From Hippophae tibetana (lineage: Eukaryota > Streptophyta > Magnoliopsida > Rosales > Elaeagnaceae): DNA of 64,000 nucleotides. Every line of letters starts with the position of its first letter. Within the stretch, counting starts at the first letter, position 1. Below the pieces are notes generated by a model. It saw only the letters and a program-made list of their open reading frames with translations, was not told the DNA's origin and did not search any database. The translations under genes were made by a program, and so were the position numbers. The stretch is taken from the NCBI GenBank assembly GCA_037013495.1, contig CM072802.1:62894483-62958482 (forward strand), given 5' to 3'. Below, in pieces: positions 15,075 through 27,654 of the stretch.

Positions 15075-17608
15075 TCCAAACAGGTGTGCAAAAAATCGCC
15101 CAAGAATTCCATCGTTTTCACGAGTTTGCCCACGTGGTGTTATACATGCCTATCAATGCCCACATAGTGGCACCCGAAAACGAGCATTCCTTGTCATCTT
15201 TGTATTTTTAACGTGACAAACCTGATGTTTCGTGATCAATAAATCATAGAGGATGAAATGAATTGCGTCCAACAAGAACCGACAATTTTGGACGAATTTT
15301 CTATTTTTCATGATTTTCGGAGAGTTCAAAAAATAACTAAAAATACTTCCCATGTCTATAATTTTATGAAACTTTGTAGTATGTGATCAAATATTATTCC
15401 AAACAGGTGTGCAAAACATCGCCCAAGAATATCATCGTTTTCACGAGTTTTTGCCCACGGGGTGTTAGACATGCCTATCAATGCCCGAAATAGTAACACC
15501 CGAAAACGAGCATTCCTTGTCATCTTCGTATTTTTACCGTGCCAAACCTGATGTTTCATGATCAATAAATCATAGAGGATGAAAGGAATTGCTTCCAACA
15601 CTAACCGACAATTTTGGACGAATTTTATATTTTTCATGATTTTCCGAGAGGTAAAAAAATAACTAAAAATACTTCACATGTCCATAAGATTATGAAACTT
15701 TGCAGTATGTGATCAAAAATTATTCCAAACAGTTGGGAAAAAAATCTCCCAAGAATTCCATCGTTTGACACGAGTTTGCTCACGGGGTGTTAGACATGCC
15801 TATCAATGCCCCACATTATGGCACCCGAAAACGAGCATGCCTTGTCATCTTCGTATTTTTACACTGCCAAACCTGATGTTTCGTGATCAATAAATCATAG
15901 AGGATGAAAGGAATTGCGTCCAACAAGAACCGACAATTTTGGACCAATTTTATATTTTTCATGATTTTCTGAGAGTTAAAAAAATAACGAAAAATACTTT
16001 CCATGTCCATAAGATTATGAAGATTTGTAGTATCTGATCAAATAATATTCCAAACAGGTGTGCAAAAAATCGCCCAAGAATTCCATCGTTCTCACGAGTT
16101 TGCCCACGGGGTGTTATACATGCCTATCAATGCCCACATAGTGGCACCCGAAAATGAGCATTCATTGTCATCTTCGTATTTTTACCGTGCCAAACCTGAT
16201 GATTCGTGATCAATAAATCATAGAAGATGAAATGAATTGCGTCCAACAAGAACCGACAATTTTGGACGAATTTTCAATTTTTCATGATTTTCCAATAGTT
16301 CAAAAAATAACTAAAAATACTTCCCATGTCCATAATTTTATGAAACTTTGTAGTATGTGATCAAATATTATTCCAAACAGGTGTGCAAAACATCGCCCAA
16401 GAATTCCATCGTTTTCACGAGTTTGCAAACGGGGTGTTAGACATGCCTATCAATGCCCCACATAGTAACACCCAAAAACGAGAATTCCTTGTCATCTTCG
16501 TATTTTTACCGTGCCGAACCTGATGTTTCGTGATCAATAAATCATAGAGGATGAAAGGAATTGCGTCCAACAAGAACCGACAATTTTGGTCGAATTTTAT
16601 ATTTTTCATAATTTTCCGAGAGCTAAAAAAATAACTAAAAATACTTCGCATGTCCATAAGATTATGAAACTTTGCAGTATTTGATCAAAAATTATTCCAA
16701 AAAGTTGGGCAAAAAATCTCCCAAGAATTCCATCGTTTGACACGAGTTTGCTCACGGGGTGTTAGACATGCCTATCAATGCCCCACATTGTGGCACCCGA
16801 AAACGAGCATGCCTTGTCAAATTCTTATTTTTACAGTGCCAAACCTGATGTTTTGTGATCAATAAATCATAGAGGATGAAAGGAATTGTGTCCAATAAGA
16901 ACCGACAATCTTGGACGAATTTTATAATTTTCATAATTTTCTAAGAGATCAAAAAATAACGAAAAATACTTCCCATGTTCATTAGATTATGAAACTTTGC
17001 AGTATGTGATCAAATATTATTCCAAACAGGTGTGCAAATAAGCGCCAAAGAATTCCATCGTCTCACACTAGTTTGCCCACGGTGTGTTAGACATGCCTAT
17101 CAATGCCCCACATAGTGGCACCCAAAAACGAGCATTCCTTGTAATCTTCGTATTTTTACCGTGCCAAACCTGATGTTTCGTGATCAATAAATCATAGAAG
17201 ATGAAAAGAATTGCGTCCAAGAAGAACCGACGATTTTGGACGAATTTTATATTTTTCATGATTTTCTGAGAGTTAAAAAAATAACTAAAAATACTTTCCA
17301 TGTCCATAAGATTATGAAGATTTGTAGTATCTGATCAAATAATATTCCAAACAGGTGTGCAAAAAATCGCCCAAGAATTCCATCGTTCTCACGAGTTTGC
17401 CCACGGGGTGTTATACATGCCTATCAATGCCCACATAGTGGCACCCGAAAATGAGCATTCATTGTCATCTTCGTATTTTTACCGTGCCAAACCTGATGAT
17501 TCGTGATCAATAAATCATAGAAGATGAAATGAATTGCGTCCAACAAGAACCGACAATTTTGGACGAATTTTCAATTTTTCATGATTTTCCAATAGTTCAA
17601 AAAATAAC
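15075..17608. repeat. Eight-monomer HOR unit, copy 2 (truncated at right)
   Basis: Second copy of the unit at 12481. The match continues to about 17608, where cttcccatgtccataattt of the first copy is replaced by cttaccatgtccataagat, so the last monomer switches into another type. Small differences from copy 1 include caacactaaccgac (15597) against caacaagaaccgac. The switch at the right end looks like a recombination joint rather than point mutation. Confidence 0.9.
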
Positions 17609-17860
17609 TAAAAATACTTACCATGTCCATAAGATTATGAAACTTTGTAGTATTTTATCAAATATTATTTTAAACAGTTGGGCAAAAAATTGTGCAATAA
17701 TTCTATCATTTGACACGAGTTTGCCCACAAGTGTTAGACATGCCAATTAATGCCCCACATAGTGGCACCCGAAAACGAGCATTCCTTGTCATCTTCGTAT
17801 TTTGACCGTGCCAAACCTGATGTTTCGTGATCAATAAATCATAGAAGATGAAATGAATTG
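17600..17860. repeat. Private segment, copy 1 of a 1,944-bp-spaced pair
   Basis: Carries private variants not seen elsewhere in the array apart from its partner: gtattttatcaaatattattttaaac, attgtgcaataattctatcatttgac, and gacatgccaattaatg. The partner lies at 19544-19804, exactly six monomers (1,944 bp) downstream. It follows directly on the broken end of the eight-monomer HOR, so this monomer is a mosaic. Confidence 0.85.
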
Positions 17861-17866
17861 CGTCCA

Positions 17867-18335
17867 ACAAGAACCGACAATTTTGGTCGAATTTTATATT
17901 TTTCATAATTTTCCGAGAGCTAAAAAAATAACTAAAAATACTTCGCATGTCCATAAGATTATGAAACTTTGCAGTATTTGATCAAAAATTATTCCAAAAA
18001 GTTGGGCAAAAAATCTCCCAAGAATTCCATCGTTTGACACGAGTTTGCTCACGGGGTGTTAGACATGCCTATCAATGCCCCACATTGTGGCACCCGAAAA
18101 CGAGCATGCCTTGTCAAATTCTTATTTTTACAGTGCCAAACCTGATGTTTTGTGATCAATAAATCATAGAGGATGAAAGGAATTGTGTCCAATAAGAACC
18201 GACAATCTTGGACGAATTTTATAATTTTCATAATTTTCTAAGAGATCAAAAAATAACGAAAAATACTTCCCATGTTCATTAGATTATGAAACTTTGCAGT
18301 ATGTGATCAAATATTATTCCAAACAGGTGTGCAAA
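17867..18335. repeat. Partial third copy of HOR segment (1,297 bp downstream)
   Basis: This stretch repeats 16570-17038 at an offset of 1,297 bp (four monomers plus 1 bp), keeping the private markers ttggtcgaattttatat, agagctaaaaaaataac, ttccaaaaagttgggc, gtcaaattcttattt and gacaatcttggacg. Left of 17867 and right of about 18335 the match fades. It is a fragment of the eight-monomer unit produced by a further local exchange. Confidence 0.8.
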
Positions 18336-20945
18336 AAAGCGCCAAAGAATTCCATCGTCTGAAACTAGTTTGCCCACGGTGTGTTAGACATGCCTATCAA
18401 TGCCCCACATAGTGGCACCCGAAAACGAGCATTCCTTGTAATCTTCGTATTTTTACCGTGCCAAACCTGATGTTTCGTGATCAATAAATCATAGAAGATG
18501 AAAAGAATTACGTCCAACAAAAACCGACAATTTTGGACGAATTTTATATTTTTCATGATTTTCTGAGAGTTAAAAAAATAAGTAAAAATACTTTCCATGT
18601 CCATAAGATTATGAAGATTTGTAGTATGTGATCAAATAATATTCCAAACAGGTGTGCAAAAAATCGCCCAAGAATTCCATCATTTTCACGAGTTTGCCCA
18701 CGGGGTGTTATACATGCCTATCAATGCCCACATAGTGGCACCCGAAAATGATCATTCCTTGTCATCTTCGTATTTTTACCGTGCCAAACCTGATGTTTCG
18801 TGATCAATAAATCATAGAAGATGAAATGAATTGCGTCCATCAAGAACAGACAATTTTGGACGAATTTTCTATTTTTCATGATTTTCCGAGAGTTCAAAAA
18901 ATAACTAAAAATACTTCCCATATCCATAATTTAATGAAACTTTGTAGTATGTGATCAAATATTATTCCAAACAGTTGGGCAAAAAATCGGCCAAGAATTC
19001 AATCGTTTGATACGAGTTTGCCCGCGGGGTGTTATACATGCCTATCAATGCCCACATAGTAACACCCGAAAACGAGCATTCCTTGTCATCTTCTTAGTTT
19101 TTCCGTGCCGAACCTGATGATTTGTGATCAATAAATCCTAGAGGATGAAAGGAATTGCGTCCAACAAGAACCGACAATTTGGGACGAATTTTATATTTTT
19201 CATGATTTTCCTAGAGTTAAAAAAATGACTAAAAATACTTCCCATGTCCATAAGATTATGAAAATTTTTAGTATGTGATCAAATATTATGCCAAATAGGT
19301 GTGCAAAAAATCGCCCAAGAATTCCATCGTTTTCACGAGTTTGCCCACGGGGTGTTAGACATTCCTATCAATGCAACACATAGTGGCACCCGAAAACGAG
19401 CATTCCTTGTCATCTTCGTATTTTTACCGTGCCAAACCTAATGTTTCGTGATCAATAAATCATAGAGGATGAATGGAATTGCGTCCAACAAGAACCGACA
19501 ATTTTGGCAAATTTTCTATTTTTCCTGATTTTCCGAGAGTTCAAAAAATAACTAAAAATACTTACCATGTCCATAAGATTATGAAACTTTGTAGTATTTT
19601 ATCAAATATTATTTTAAACAGTTGGGCAAAAAATTGTGCAATAATTCTATCATTTGACACGAGTTTGCCCACAAGTGTTAGACATGCCAATTAATGCCCC
19701 ACATAGTGGCACCCGAAAACGAGCATTCCTTGTCATCTTCGTATTTTGACCGTGCCAAACCTGATGTTTCGTGATCAATAAATCATAGAAGATGAAATGA
19801 ATTGCGTCCAACAATAACCGACAATTTTGGACGAATTTTATATTTTTCATGATTTTTCGAAAGTTCAAAATATAACTAAAAATACTTCCCATGTCCATAA
19901 TTTTATGAAACTTTGTAGTATATGATCAAATAATATTCCAAACAGGTGTGCAAAAAATCGCCCAAGAATTCCATCGTTTTCACGAGTTTGCCAACGGGGT
20001 GTTATAGATGCCTATCAATGCTCCACATAGTGGCACCCGAAAACGAGCATTCTTTGTCATCTTCGTTTTTTTACCATGCCAAACTTGATGTTTCGTGATC
20101 AATAAATCATAGAGGATGAAAGGAATTGCGTCCAACAAGAACCGACAATTTTGGACGAATTTTATATTTTTCATGATTTTCCGAGAGTTAAAAAAATAAC
20201 TAAAAATACTTCCTATGTCCATAAGATTATGAAAACTTTGTATTATGTGATCAAATATTATTCCAAACATGTGTGCAAAAAATCTCCCAAGAATTCCATC
20301 GTTTGACACGAGTTTGCCCACAAGTGTTAGACTTGCCTATTAAGGCCCCACATAGTGGCACCCGAAAACGAGCATTCCTTGTGATTTTCGTATTTTTACC
20401 GTGCCAAACCTGATATTTCGTGATCAACAAATCATAGAGAATGAAAGGAATTGCGTCCAACAAGAACCGGCAATTTTGGACGAATTTTCTATTTTTAATG
20501 ATTTTCCCAGAGTTCAAAAAATAAATAAAAATATTTCCCATTTCCATAAGATTATGAGACTTGGGAGTATGTGATCAAATATTATTCCAAACAGTTGGGC
20601 AAAAAATCGCCCAAGAATTCAATCGTTTGACACGAGTTTGCCCACGGGGTGTTAGACATGCCTATCAATGCCTCACATAGTAACACCCGAAAACGAGCAT
20701 TCCTTGTCATCTTCGTATTTTTACCGTGCCGAACCTGATGATTTGTGATCAATAAATCATAGAGGATGAAATGAATTGCGTCCAACAAGCACCGACAATT
20801 TGGGACGAATTTTCTATTTTTGATGATTTTCCTAGAGTTAAAAAAATGACTAAAAATACTTCCCCTGTCCATAAGATTATGAAAATTTTTAGTATATGAT
20901 CAAATATTATGCCAAATAGGTGTGCAAAAAATCGCCCAAGAATTC
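18336..20945. repeat. Diverged monomers, mixed subfamilies, no clear HOR
   Basis: About eight monomers of mixed subtypes. The last version (iii) segment of the window (agcgccaaagaattcc) is near 18340. One monomer near 20990 has tcaatgcgacacatag, and one near 19370 has tcaatgcaacacatag. Apart from the 1,944-bp-spaced pair I see no ordered multimer here, and no gene or inserted element. Confidence 0.85.
19544..19804. repeat. Private segment, copy 2 of a 1,944-bp-spaced pair
   Basis: Matches 17600-17860, sharing gtattttatcaaatatt, gcaataattctatcatttg and catgccaattaatg. A related but distinct version with gcgcaataattccatcg and catgcctattaagg occurs near 1150-1210, showing where this subtype derives from. 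Confidence 0.85.
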
Positions 20946-21183
20946 AATCGTTTTCATGAGTTTGCCCACGGGGTGTTAGACATTCCTATCAATGCGACAC
21001 ATAGTGGCACCAATTGCGTCCAATAAGAACCGACAATTTTAGATGAATTTTCTATTTTTCATGATTTTCCGAGAGTTCAAAAATAACTAAAAATACTTCC
21101 CATGTCCATAAGATTATGAAATTTTTTAGTATGTGATCAAATATTATTCCAAACAGGTGTGCAAAAAATAGCCCAAGAATTCC
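20946..21183. repeat. Truncated monomer with 86-bp internal deletion
   Basis: The only large deletion in the window. The sequence runs from cacatagtggcacc straight into aattgcgtccaataag at about 21011/21012, missing the 86 bases that normally carry cgaaaacgagcattcc, the region ending in accgtgcc, and the second TGATCA site. The monomer is therefore about 238 bp instead of 324 bp, and it shifts the register of everything to its right. Short matching bases at the joint (c, and aatt nearby) leave the exact breakpoint uncertain by one or two bases. Confidence 0.95.
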
Positions 21184-22481
21184 ATCGTTTTCACGAGTTT
21201 GGCCATGGGGTGTTATACATGCCTATCAATGCCCCACATAGTGGTACCCGAAAACGAGCATTCCTTGTCATCTTTGTATTTTTACCGTGACAAACCTTAT
21301 GTTTCATTATCAATAAATCATAGAGGATGAAAGGAATTGCGTCCAACAAGAACCGACAATTTTGGACGAATTTTCTATTTTTCATGATTTTCCGAGAGTT
21401 CAAAAAATAACTAAAAATACTTCCCATGTCCATAAGATTATGAAACTTTGCAGTATGTGATCAAATATTATTCCAAACAGTTGGGCAAAAAATCGCCCAA
21501 GAATTCCATCGTTTGACACGAGTTTGCCCACGGGGTGTTAGACATGCCTATCAATGCCCCACATAGTGGCACCCTAAAACGAGCATTCCTTGTCATCTTC
21601 GTATTTTTACCATGCCATACCTGATATTTCGTGATCAATAAATCATAGAGGATGAAAGGAATTGCGTCCAACAAGAACCGACAATTTTGGACGAATTTTA
21701 TATTTTTCATGATTTTCCGAGAGTTAAAAAAATAACTAAAAATACTTCCAATGTCCATAAGATTATGAAAATTTGTATTATGTTATAAAATATTATTCCA
21801 AACAGGTGTGCAAAAAATCACCCAAGAATTCCATCGTTTTCACGAGTTTGCCCACGGGGTGTTAGACATGCCTATCAATGCCACACATAGTGGCACCCGA
21901 AAAAGAGCATTCCTTGTTATCTTCTTATTTTTACCGTGCCAAACCTGATGTTTCGTTATCAATAAATCATAGAGGATGAGAGGATTTGCGTCCAACAAGA
22001 ACTGACAATTTTGGACGAATTTTATAATTTTCATGATTTTCCGAGAGTTAAAAAGATAACTAAAAACACTTCCCATGTCCATAAGATAATGAAAATTTGT
22101 AGTATGTGATCAAATATTATTCCAAACAGGTGTGCAAAAATAGCACAAGAATTCCATCGTTTTCACGAGTTTGCCCACGGGGTGTTATACATGCCTATCA
22201 ATGCCCCACATAGTGGCACCCGAAAACGAGCATTCCTTGTCATCTTCGTATTTTTACCGTGCCAAACCTGATGTTTCGTGATCAATAAATCATAGAGGAT
22301 GAAAGGAATTGCGTCCAATAAGAACCGACAATTTTAGACGAATTTTCTATTTTTCATGATTTACCGAGAGTTTGAAAATAACTAAAAATACTTCCCATGT
22401 CCATAAGACTATGAAAATTTGTAGTATGTGATCAAATATTATTCCAAACAGGTGTGCAAAAAATAGCACAAGAATTCCATC
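21184..22481. repeat. Transitional monomers between old and homogenised parts
   Basis: Four monomers. The last ttgggcaaaaaatcg (version ii) segment of the window lies near 21480; from about 21800 onwards only version (i), ggtgtgcaaaaaat with cgttttcacgag, or its cagatgtccaaaaattag derivative is seen. This is where the composition of the array changes. No gene or insertion is present. Confidence 0.85.
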
Positions 22482-25400
22482 GTTTTCACGAGTTTGCCCA
22501 CGGGGTGTTATACATGCCTATAAATGCCCACATAGTGGCACCCGGAAACGAGTTTTCCTTGTCATCTTTGTATTTTTACCGTGACAAACCTTATGTTTCG
22601 TGATCAATAAATCATAGAGGATGAAACGAATTGCATCCAACAAAAACCGACAATTTTTTACGAATTTTATATTTTTCCTGTTTTTCTAAGAGTTAAACAA
22701 ATAACTAAAAATACTTCCCATGTCCATAAGACTATGAAAAATTGTAGTATGTGATAAAATATTATTCCAAACAGGTGTGCAAAAAATCGCCCAAGAATTC
22801 CATCGTTTTCACGAGGTTTCCCACGGGGTGTTAGAAATGCCTATCAATGCCCCACATAGTGGCACCCGAAATGAGCATTCCTTGTCATCTTCGTCATTTT
22901 TCCATGACAAACCTTATGTTTCGTGATCAATAAATCATAGAGGAAGAAAGAAATTGCGTCCAACAAGAACCGACAATTTTGGACGAATTTTATATTTTTC
23001 ATGATTTTCCGAGAGTTAAAAAAATAACTAAAAGTACTTCCCATGTCTATAAGATTATGAAACTTTGCAGTATGTGATCAAATATTATTCCAAAGAGGTG
23101 TGCAAAAAAAGGCCCAAGAATTATATCGTTTTCACGAGTTTGCCAACGGGGTGTTATACATGCCTATTAATGCCCCACATAGTGGCACCCGAAAACGAGC
23201 ATTCCTTGTCATCTTTGTATTTTTACCGTGACAAAACTTATGTTTCATGATCGACAAATCATAGAGGATGAAAGGAATTGCGTCCAACAAGAACCGACAA
23301 TTTTGGACGAATTTTATATTTTTCATGAATTTCTGAGAGTTAAAAAAATAACTAAAAATACTTACCATGTCCATAAGACTATGAAAATTTGTAGTATGTG
23401 ATAAAATATTATTCCAAACAGGTGTGCAAAAAATCGCCCAAGAATTCCATCGTTTTCACGAGTTTGCCCACGGGGTGTTATACATGCCTATCAATGCCCC
23501 ACATAGTGGCACCCGAAAACGAGCATTCCTTGTCATCTTTGTATTTTTACCGTGACAAAACTTATGTTTCATGATCAACAAATCATAGAGGATGAAAGGA
23601 ATTGCGTCCAACAAGAACCGACAATTTTGGACGAATTTTATATTTTTCATGAATTACTGAGAGTTAAAAAAATAACTAAAAATACTTACCATGTCCATAA
23701 GACTATGAAAATTTGTAGTATGTGATAAAACATTATTCCAAACAGGTGTGCAAAAAATCGCCCAAGAATCTCATCGTTTTCACGAGTTTACCCACGGGGT
23801 GTTATACATGCATATCAATGCCCCACAAAGTGGCACCCGGAAACGAGTTTTCCTTGTCATCTTTGTATTTTTACCGTGACAAACCTTATGTTTCGTGATC
23901 AATAAATCATAGAGGATGAAACGAATTGCATCCAACAAAAACCAACAATTTTTTACGAATTTTATATTTTTCCTGTTTTTCTAAGAGTTAAAAAAATAAC
24001 TAAAAATACTTCCCATGTCCATAAGACAATGAAAAATTGTAGTATGTGATAAAATATTATTCCAAAGAGGTGTGCAAAAAATCGCCCAAGAATTCTATCG
24101 TTTTCACGAGGTTTCCCACGGGGTGTTAGACATGCCTATCAATGCCCCACATAGTGGCACCCGAAATGAGCATTCCTTGTCATATTCGTCATTTTTCCAT
24201 GACAAACCTTATGTTTCGTGATCAATAAATCATAGAGGAAGAAAGAAATTGCGTCCAACAAGAACCGACAATTTTGGACGAATTTTATATTTTTCATGAT
24301 TTTCCGAGAGTTAAAAAAATAACTAAAAGTACTTCCCATGTCTATAAGATTATGAAACTTTGCAGTATGTGATCAAATATTATTCCAAAGAGGTGTGCAA
24401 AAAAAGGCCCAAGAATTATATCGTTTTCACGAGTTTGCCAACGGGGTGTTATACATGCCTATTAATGCCCCACATAGTGGCACCCGAAAACGAGCATTCC
24501 TTGTCATCTTTGTATTTTTACCGTGACAAAACTTATGTTTCATGATCGACAAATCATAGAGGATGAAAGGAATTGCGTCCAACAAGAACCGACAATTTTG
24601 GACGAATTTTATATTTTTCATGAATTTCTGAGAGTTAAAAAAATAACTAAAAATACTTACCATGTCCATAAGACTATGAAAATTTGTAGTATGTGATAAC
24701 ATATTATTCCAAACAGGTGTGCAAAAAATCGCCCAAGAATTCCATCGTTTTCACGAGTTTGCCCACGGGGTGTTATACATGCCTATCAATGCCCCACATA
24801 GTGGCACCCGAAAACGAGCATTCCTTGTCATCTTTGTATTTTTACCGTGACAAAACTTATGTTTCATGATCAACAAATCATAGAGGATGAAAGGAATTGC
24901 GTCCAACAAGAACCGACAATTTTGGACGAATTTTATATTTTTCATGAATTTCTGAGAGTTAAAAAAATAACTAAAAATACTTACCATGTCCATAAGACTA
25001 TGAAAATTTGTAGTATGTGATAAAACATTATTCCAAACAGGTGTGCAAAAAATCGCCCAAGAATCTCATCGTTTTCACGAGTTTACCCACGGGGTGTTAT
25101 ACATGCCTATCAATGCCCCACAAAGTGGCACCCGGAAACGAGTTTTCCTTGTCATCTTTGTATTTTTACCGTGACAAACCTTATGTTTCGTGATCAATAA
25201 ATCATAGAGGATGAAACGAATTGCATCCAACAAAAACCGACAATTTTTTACGAATTTTATATTTTTCCTGTTTTTCTAAGAGTTAAAAAAATAACTAAAA
25301 ATACTTCCCATGTCCATAAGACAATGAAAAATTGTAGTATGTGATAAAATATTATTCCAAAGAGGTGTGCAAAAAATCGCCCAAGAATTCTATCGTTTTC

Positions 25401-27654
25401 ACGAGGTTTCCCACGGGGTGTTAGACATGCCTATCAATGCCCCACATAGTGGCACCCGAAATGAGCATTCCTTGTCATCTTCGTCATTTTTCCATGACAA
25501 ACCTTATGTTTCGTGATCAATAAATCATAGAGGAAGAAAGAAATTGCGTCCAACAAGAACCGACAATTTTGGACGAATTTTATATTTTTCATGATTTTCC
25601 GAGAGTTAAAAAAATAACTAAAAGTACTTCCCATGTCTATAAGATTATGAAACTTTGCAGTATGTGATCAAATATTATTCCAAAGAGGTGTGCAAAAAAA
25701 GGCCCAAGAATTATATCGTTTTCACGAGTTTGCCAACGGGGTGTTATACATGCCTATTAATGCCCCACATAGTGGCACCCGAAAACGAGCATTCCTTGTC
25801 ATCTTTGTATTTTTACCGTGACAAAACTTATGTTTCATGATCGACAAATCATAGAGGATGAAAGGAATTGCGTCCAACAAGAACCGACAATTTTGGACGA
25901 ATTTTATATTTTTCATGAATTTCTGAGAGTTAAAAAAATAACTAAAAATACTTACCATGTCCATAAGACTATGAAAATTTGTAGTATGTGATAAAATATT
26001 ATTCCAAACAGGTGTGCAAAAAATCGCCCAAGAATTCCATCGTTTTCACGAGTTTGCCCACGGGGTGTTATACATGCCTATCAATGCCCCACATAGTGGC
26101 ACCCGAAAACGAGCATTCCTTGTCATCTTTGTATTTTTACCGTGACAAAACTTATGTTTCATGATCAACAAATCATAGAGGATGAAAGGAATTGCGTCCA
26201 ACAAGAACCGACAATTTTGGACGAATTTTATATTTTTCATGAATTTCTGAGAGTTAAAAAAATAACTAAAAATACTTACCATGTCCATAAGACTATGAAA
26301 ATTTGTAGTATGTGATAAAACATTATTCCAAACAGGTGTGCAAAAAATCGCCCAAGAATCTCATCGTTTTCACGAGTTTACCCACGGGGTGTTATACATG
26401 CCTATCAATGCCCCACAAAGTGGCACCCGGAAACGAGTTTTCCTTGTCATCTTTGTATTTTTACCGTGACAAACCTTATGTTTCGTGATCAATAAATCAT
26501 AGAGGATGAAACGAATTGCATCCAACAAAAACCGACAATTTTTTACGAATTTTATATTTTTCCTGTTTTTCTAAGAGTTAAAAAAATAACTAAAAATACT
26601 TCCCATGTCCATAAGACAATGAAAAATTGTAGTATGTGATAAAATATTATTCCAAAGAGGTGTGCAAAAAATCGCCCAAGAATTCTATCGTTTTCACGAG
26701 GTTTCCCACGGGGTGTTAGACATGCCTATCAATGCCCCACATAGTGGCACCCGAAATGAGCATTCCTTGTCATCTTCGTCATTTTTCCATGACAAACCTT
26801 ATGTTTCGTGATCAATAAATCATAGAGGAAGAAAGAAATTGCGTCCAACAAGAACCGACAATTTTGGACGAATATTATATTTTTCATGATTTTCCGAGAG
26901 TTAAAAAAATAACTAAAAGTACTTCCCATGTCTATAAGATTATGAAACTTTGCAGTATGTGATCAAATATTATTCCAAAGAGGTGTGCAAAAAATGGCCC
27001 AAGAATTATATCGTTTTCACGAGTTTGCCAACGGGGTGTTATACATGCCTATTAATGCCCCACATAGTGGCACCCGAAAACGAGCATTCCTTGTCATCTT
27101 TGTATTTTTACCGTGACAAAACTTATGTTTCATGATCAACAAATCATAGAGGATGAAAGGAATTGCGTCCAACAAGAACCGACAATTTTGGACGAATTTT
27201 ATATTTTTCATGAATTTCTGAGAGTTAAAAAAATAACTAAAAATACTTACCATGTCCATAAGACTATGAAAATTTGTAGTATGTGATAAAATATTATTCC
27301 AAACAGGTGTGCAAAAATTCGCCCAAGAATTCCATCGTTTTCACGAGTTTGCCTACGGGGTGTTATACATGCCTATCAATGCCCCACATAGTGGCACCCG
27401 AAAACGAGCATTCCTTGTCATCTTTGTATTTTTACCGTGACAAAACTTATGTTTCATGATCAACAAATCATAGAGGATGAAAGGAATTGCGTCCAACAAG
27501 AACCGACAATTTTGGATGAATTTTATATTTTTCATGAATTTCTGAGAGTTAAAAAAATAACTAAAAATACTTACCATGTCCATAAGACTATGAAAATTTG
27601 TAGTATGTGATAAAATATTATTCCAAACAGGTGTGCAAAAAATCGCCCAAGAAT
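22482..27654. repeat. Four-monomer HOR, 1,295-bp unit, about four copies
   Basis: A 4-mer repeated with a period of exactly 1,295 bp. The marker monomer with cacccgaaatgagc (one base shorter than the normal cacccgaaaacgagc) recurs at about 22864, 24159, 25454 and 26749; that deletion explains 1,295 instead of 1,296. The monomer before it carries cacccggaaacgagttttcc and caattttttacgaatt (about 22540, 23838, 25132, 26427). The other two carry tttgccaacggggtg with catgcctattaatg, and tttgcccacggggtg with caacaaatcatagagg. Copies are nearly identical; differences include aaaaaaaggccc against aaaaaatggccc in the last unit. This HOR is distinct from those further right. Confidence 0.93.

Noticed and set aside
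20946-21183. Transposon or retroelement insertion at the irregular unit
   Set aside because: Nothing foreign is inserted; the unit is simply 86 bp short. No terminal repeats, target-site duplication or coding remnants occur anywhere in the window.
1-22300. Inverted repeat tggcac ... gtgcca within the monomer (39-base loop) as a hairpin or terminator
   Set aside because: The arms are only six bases, the loop is long, and the second arm is lost in the right half (gtgacaaac, gtaacaaac) without compensating change.
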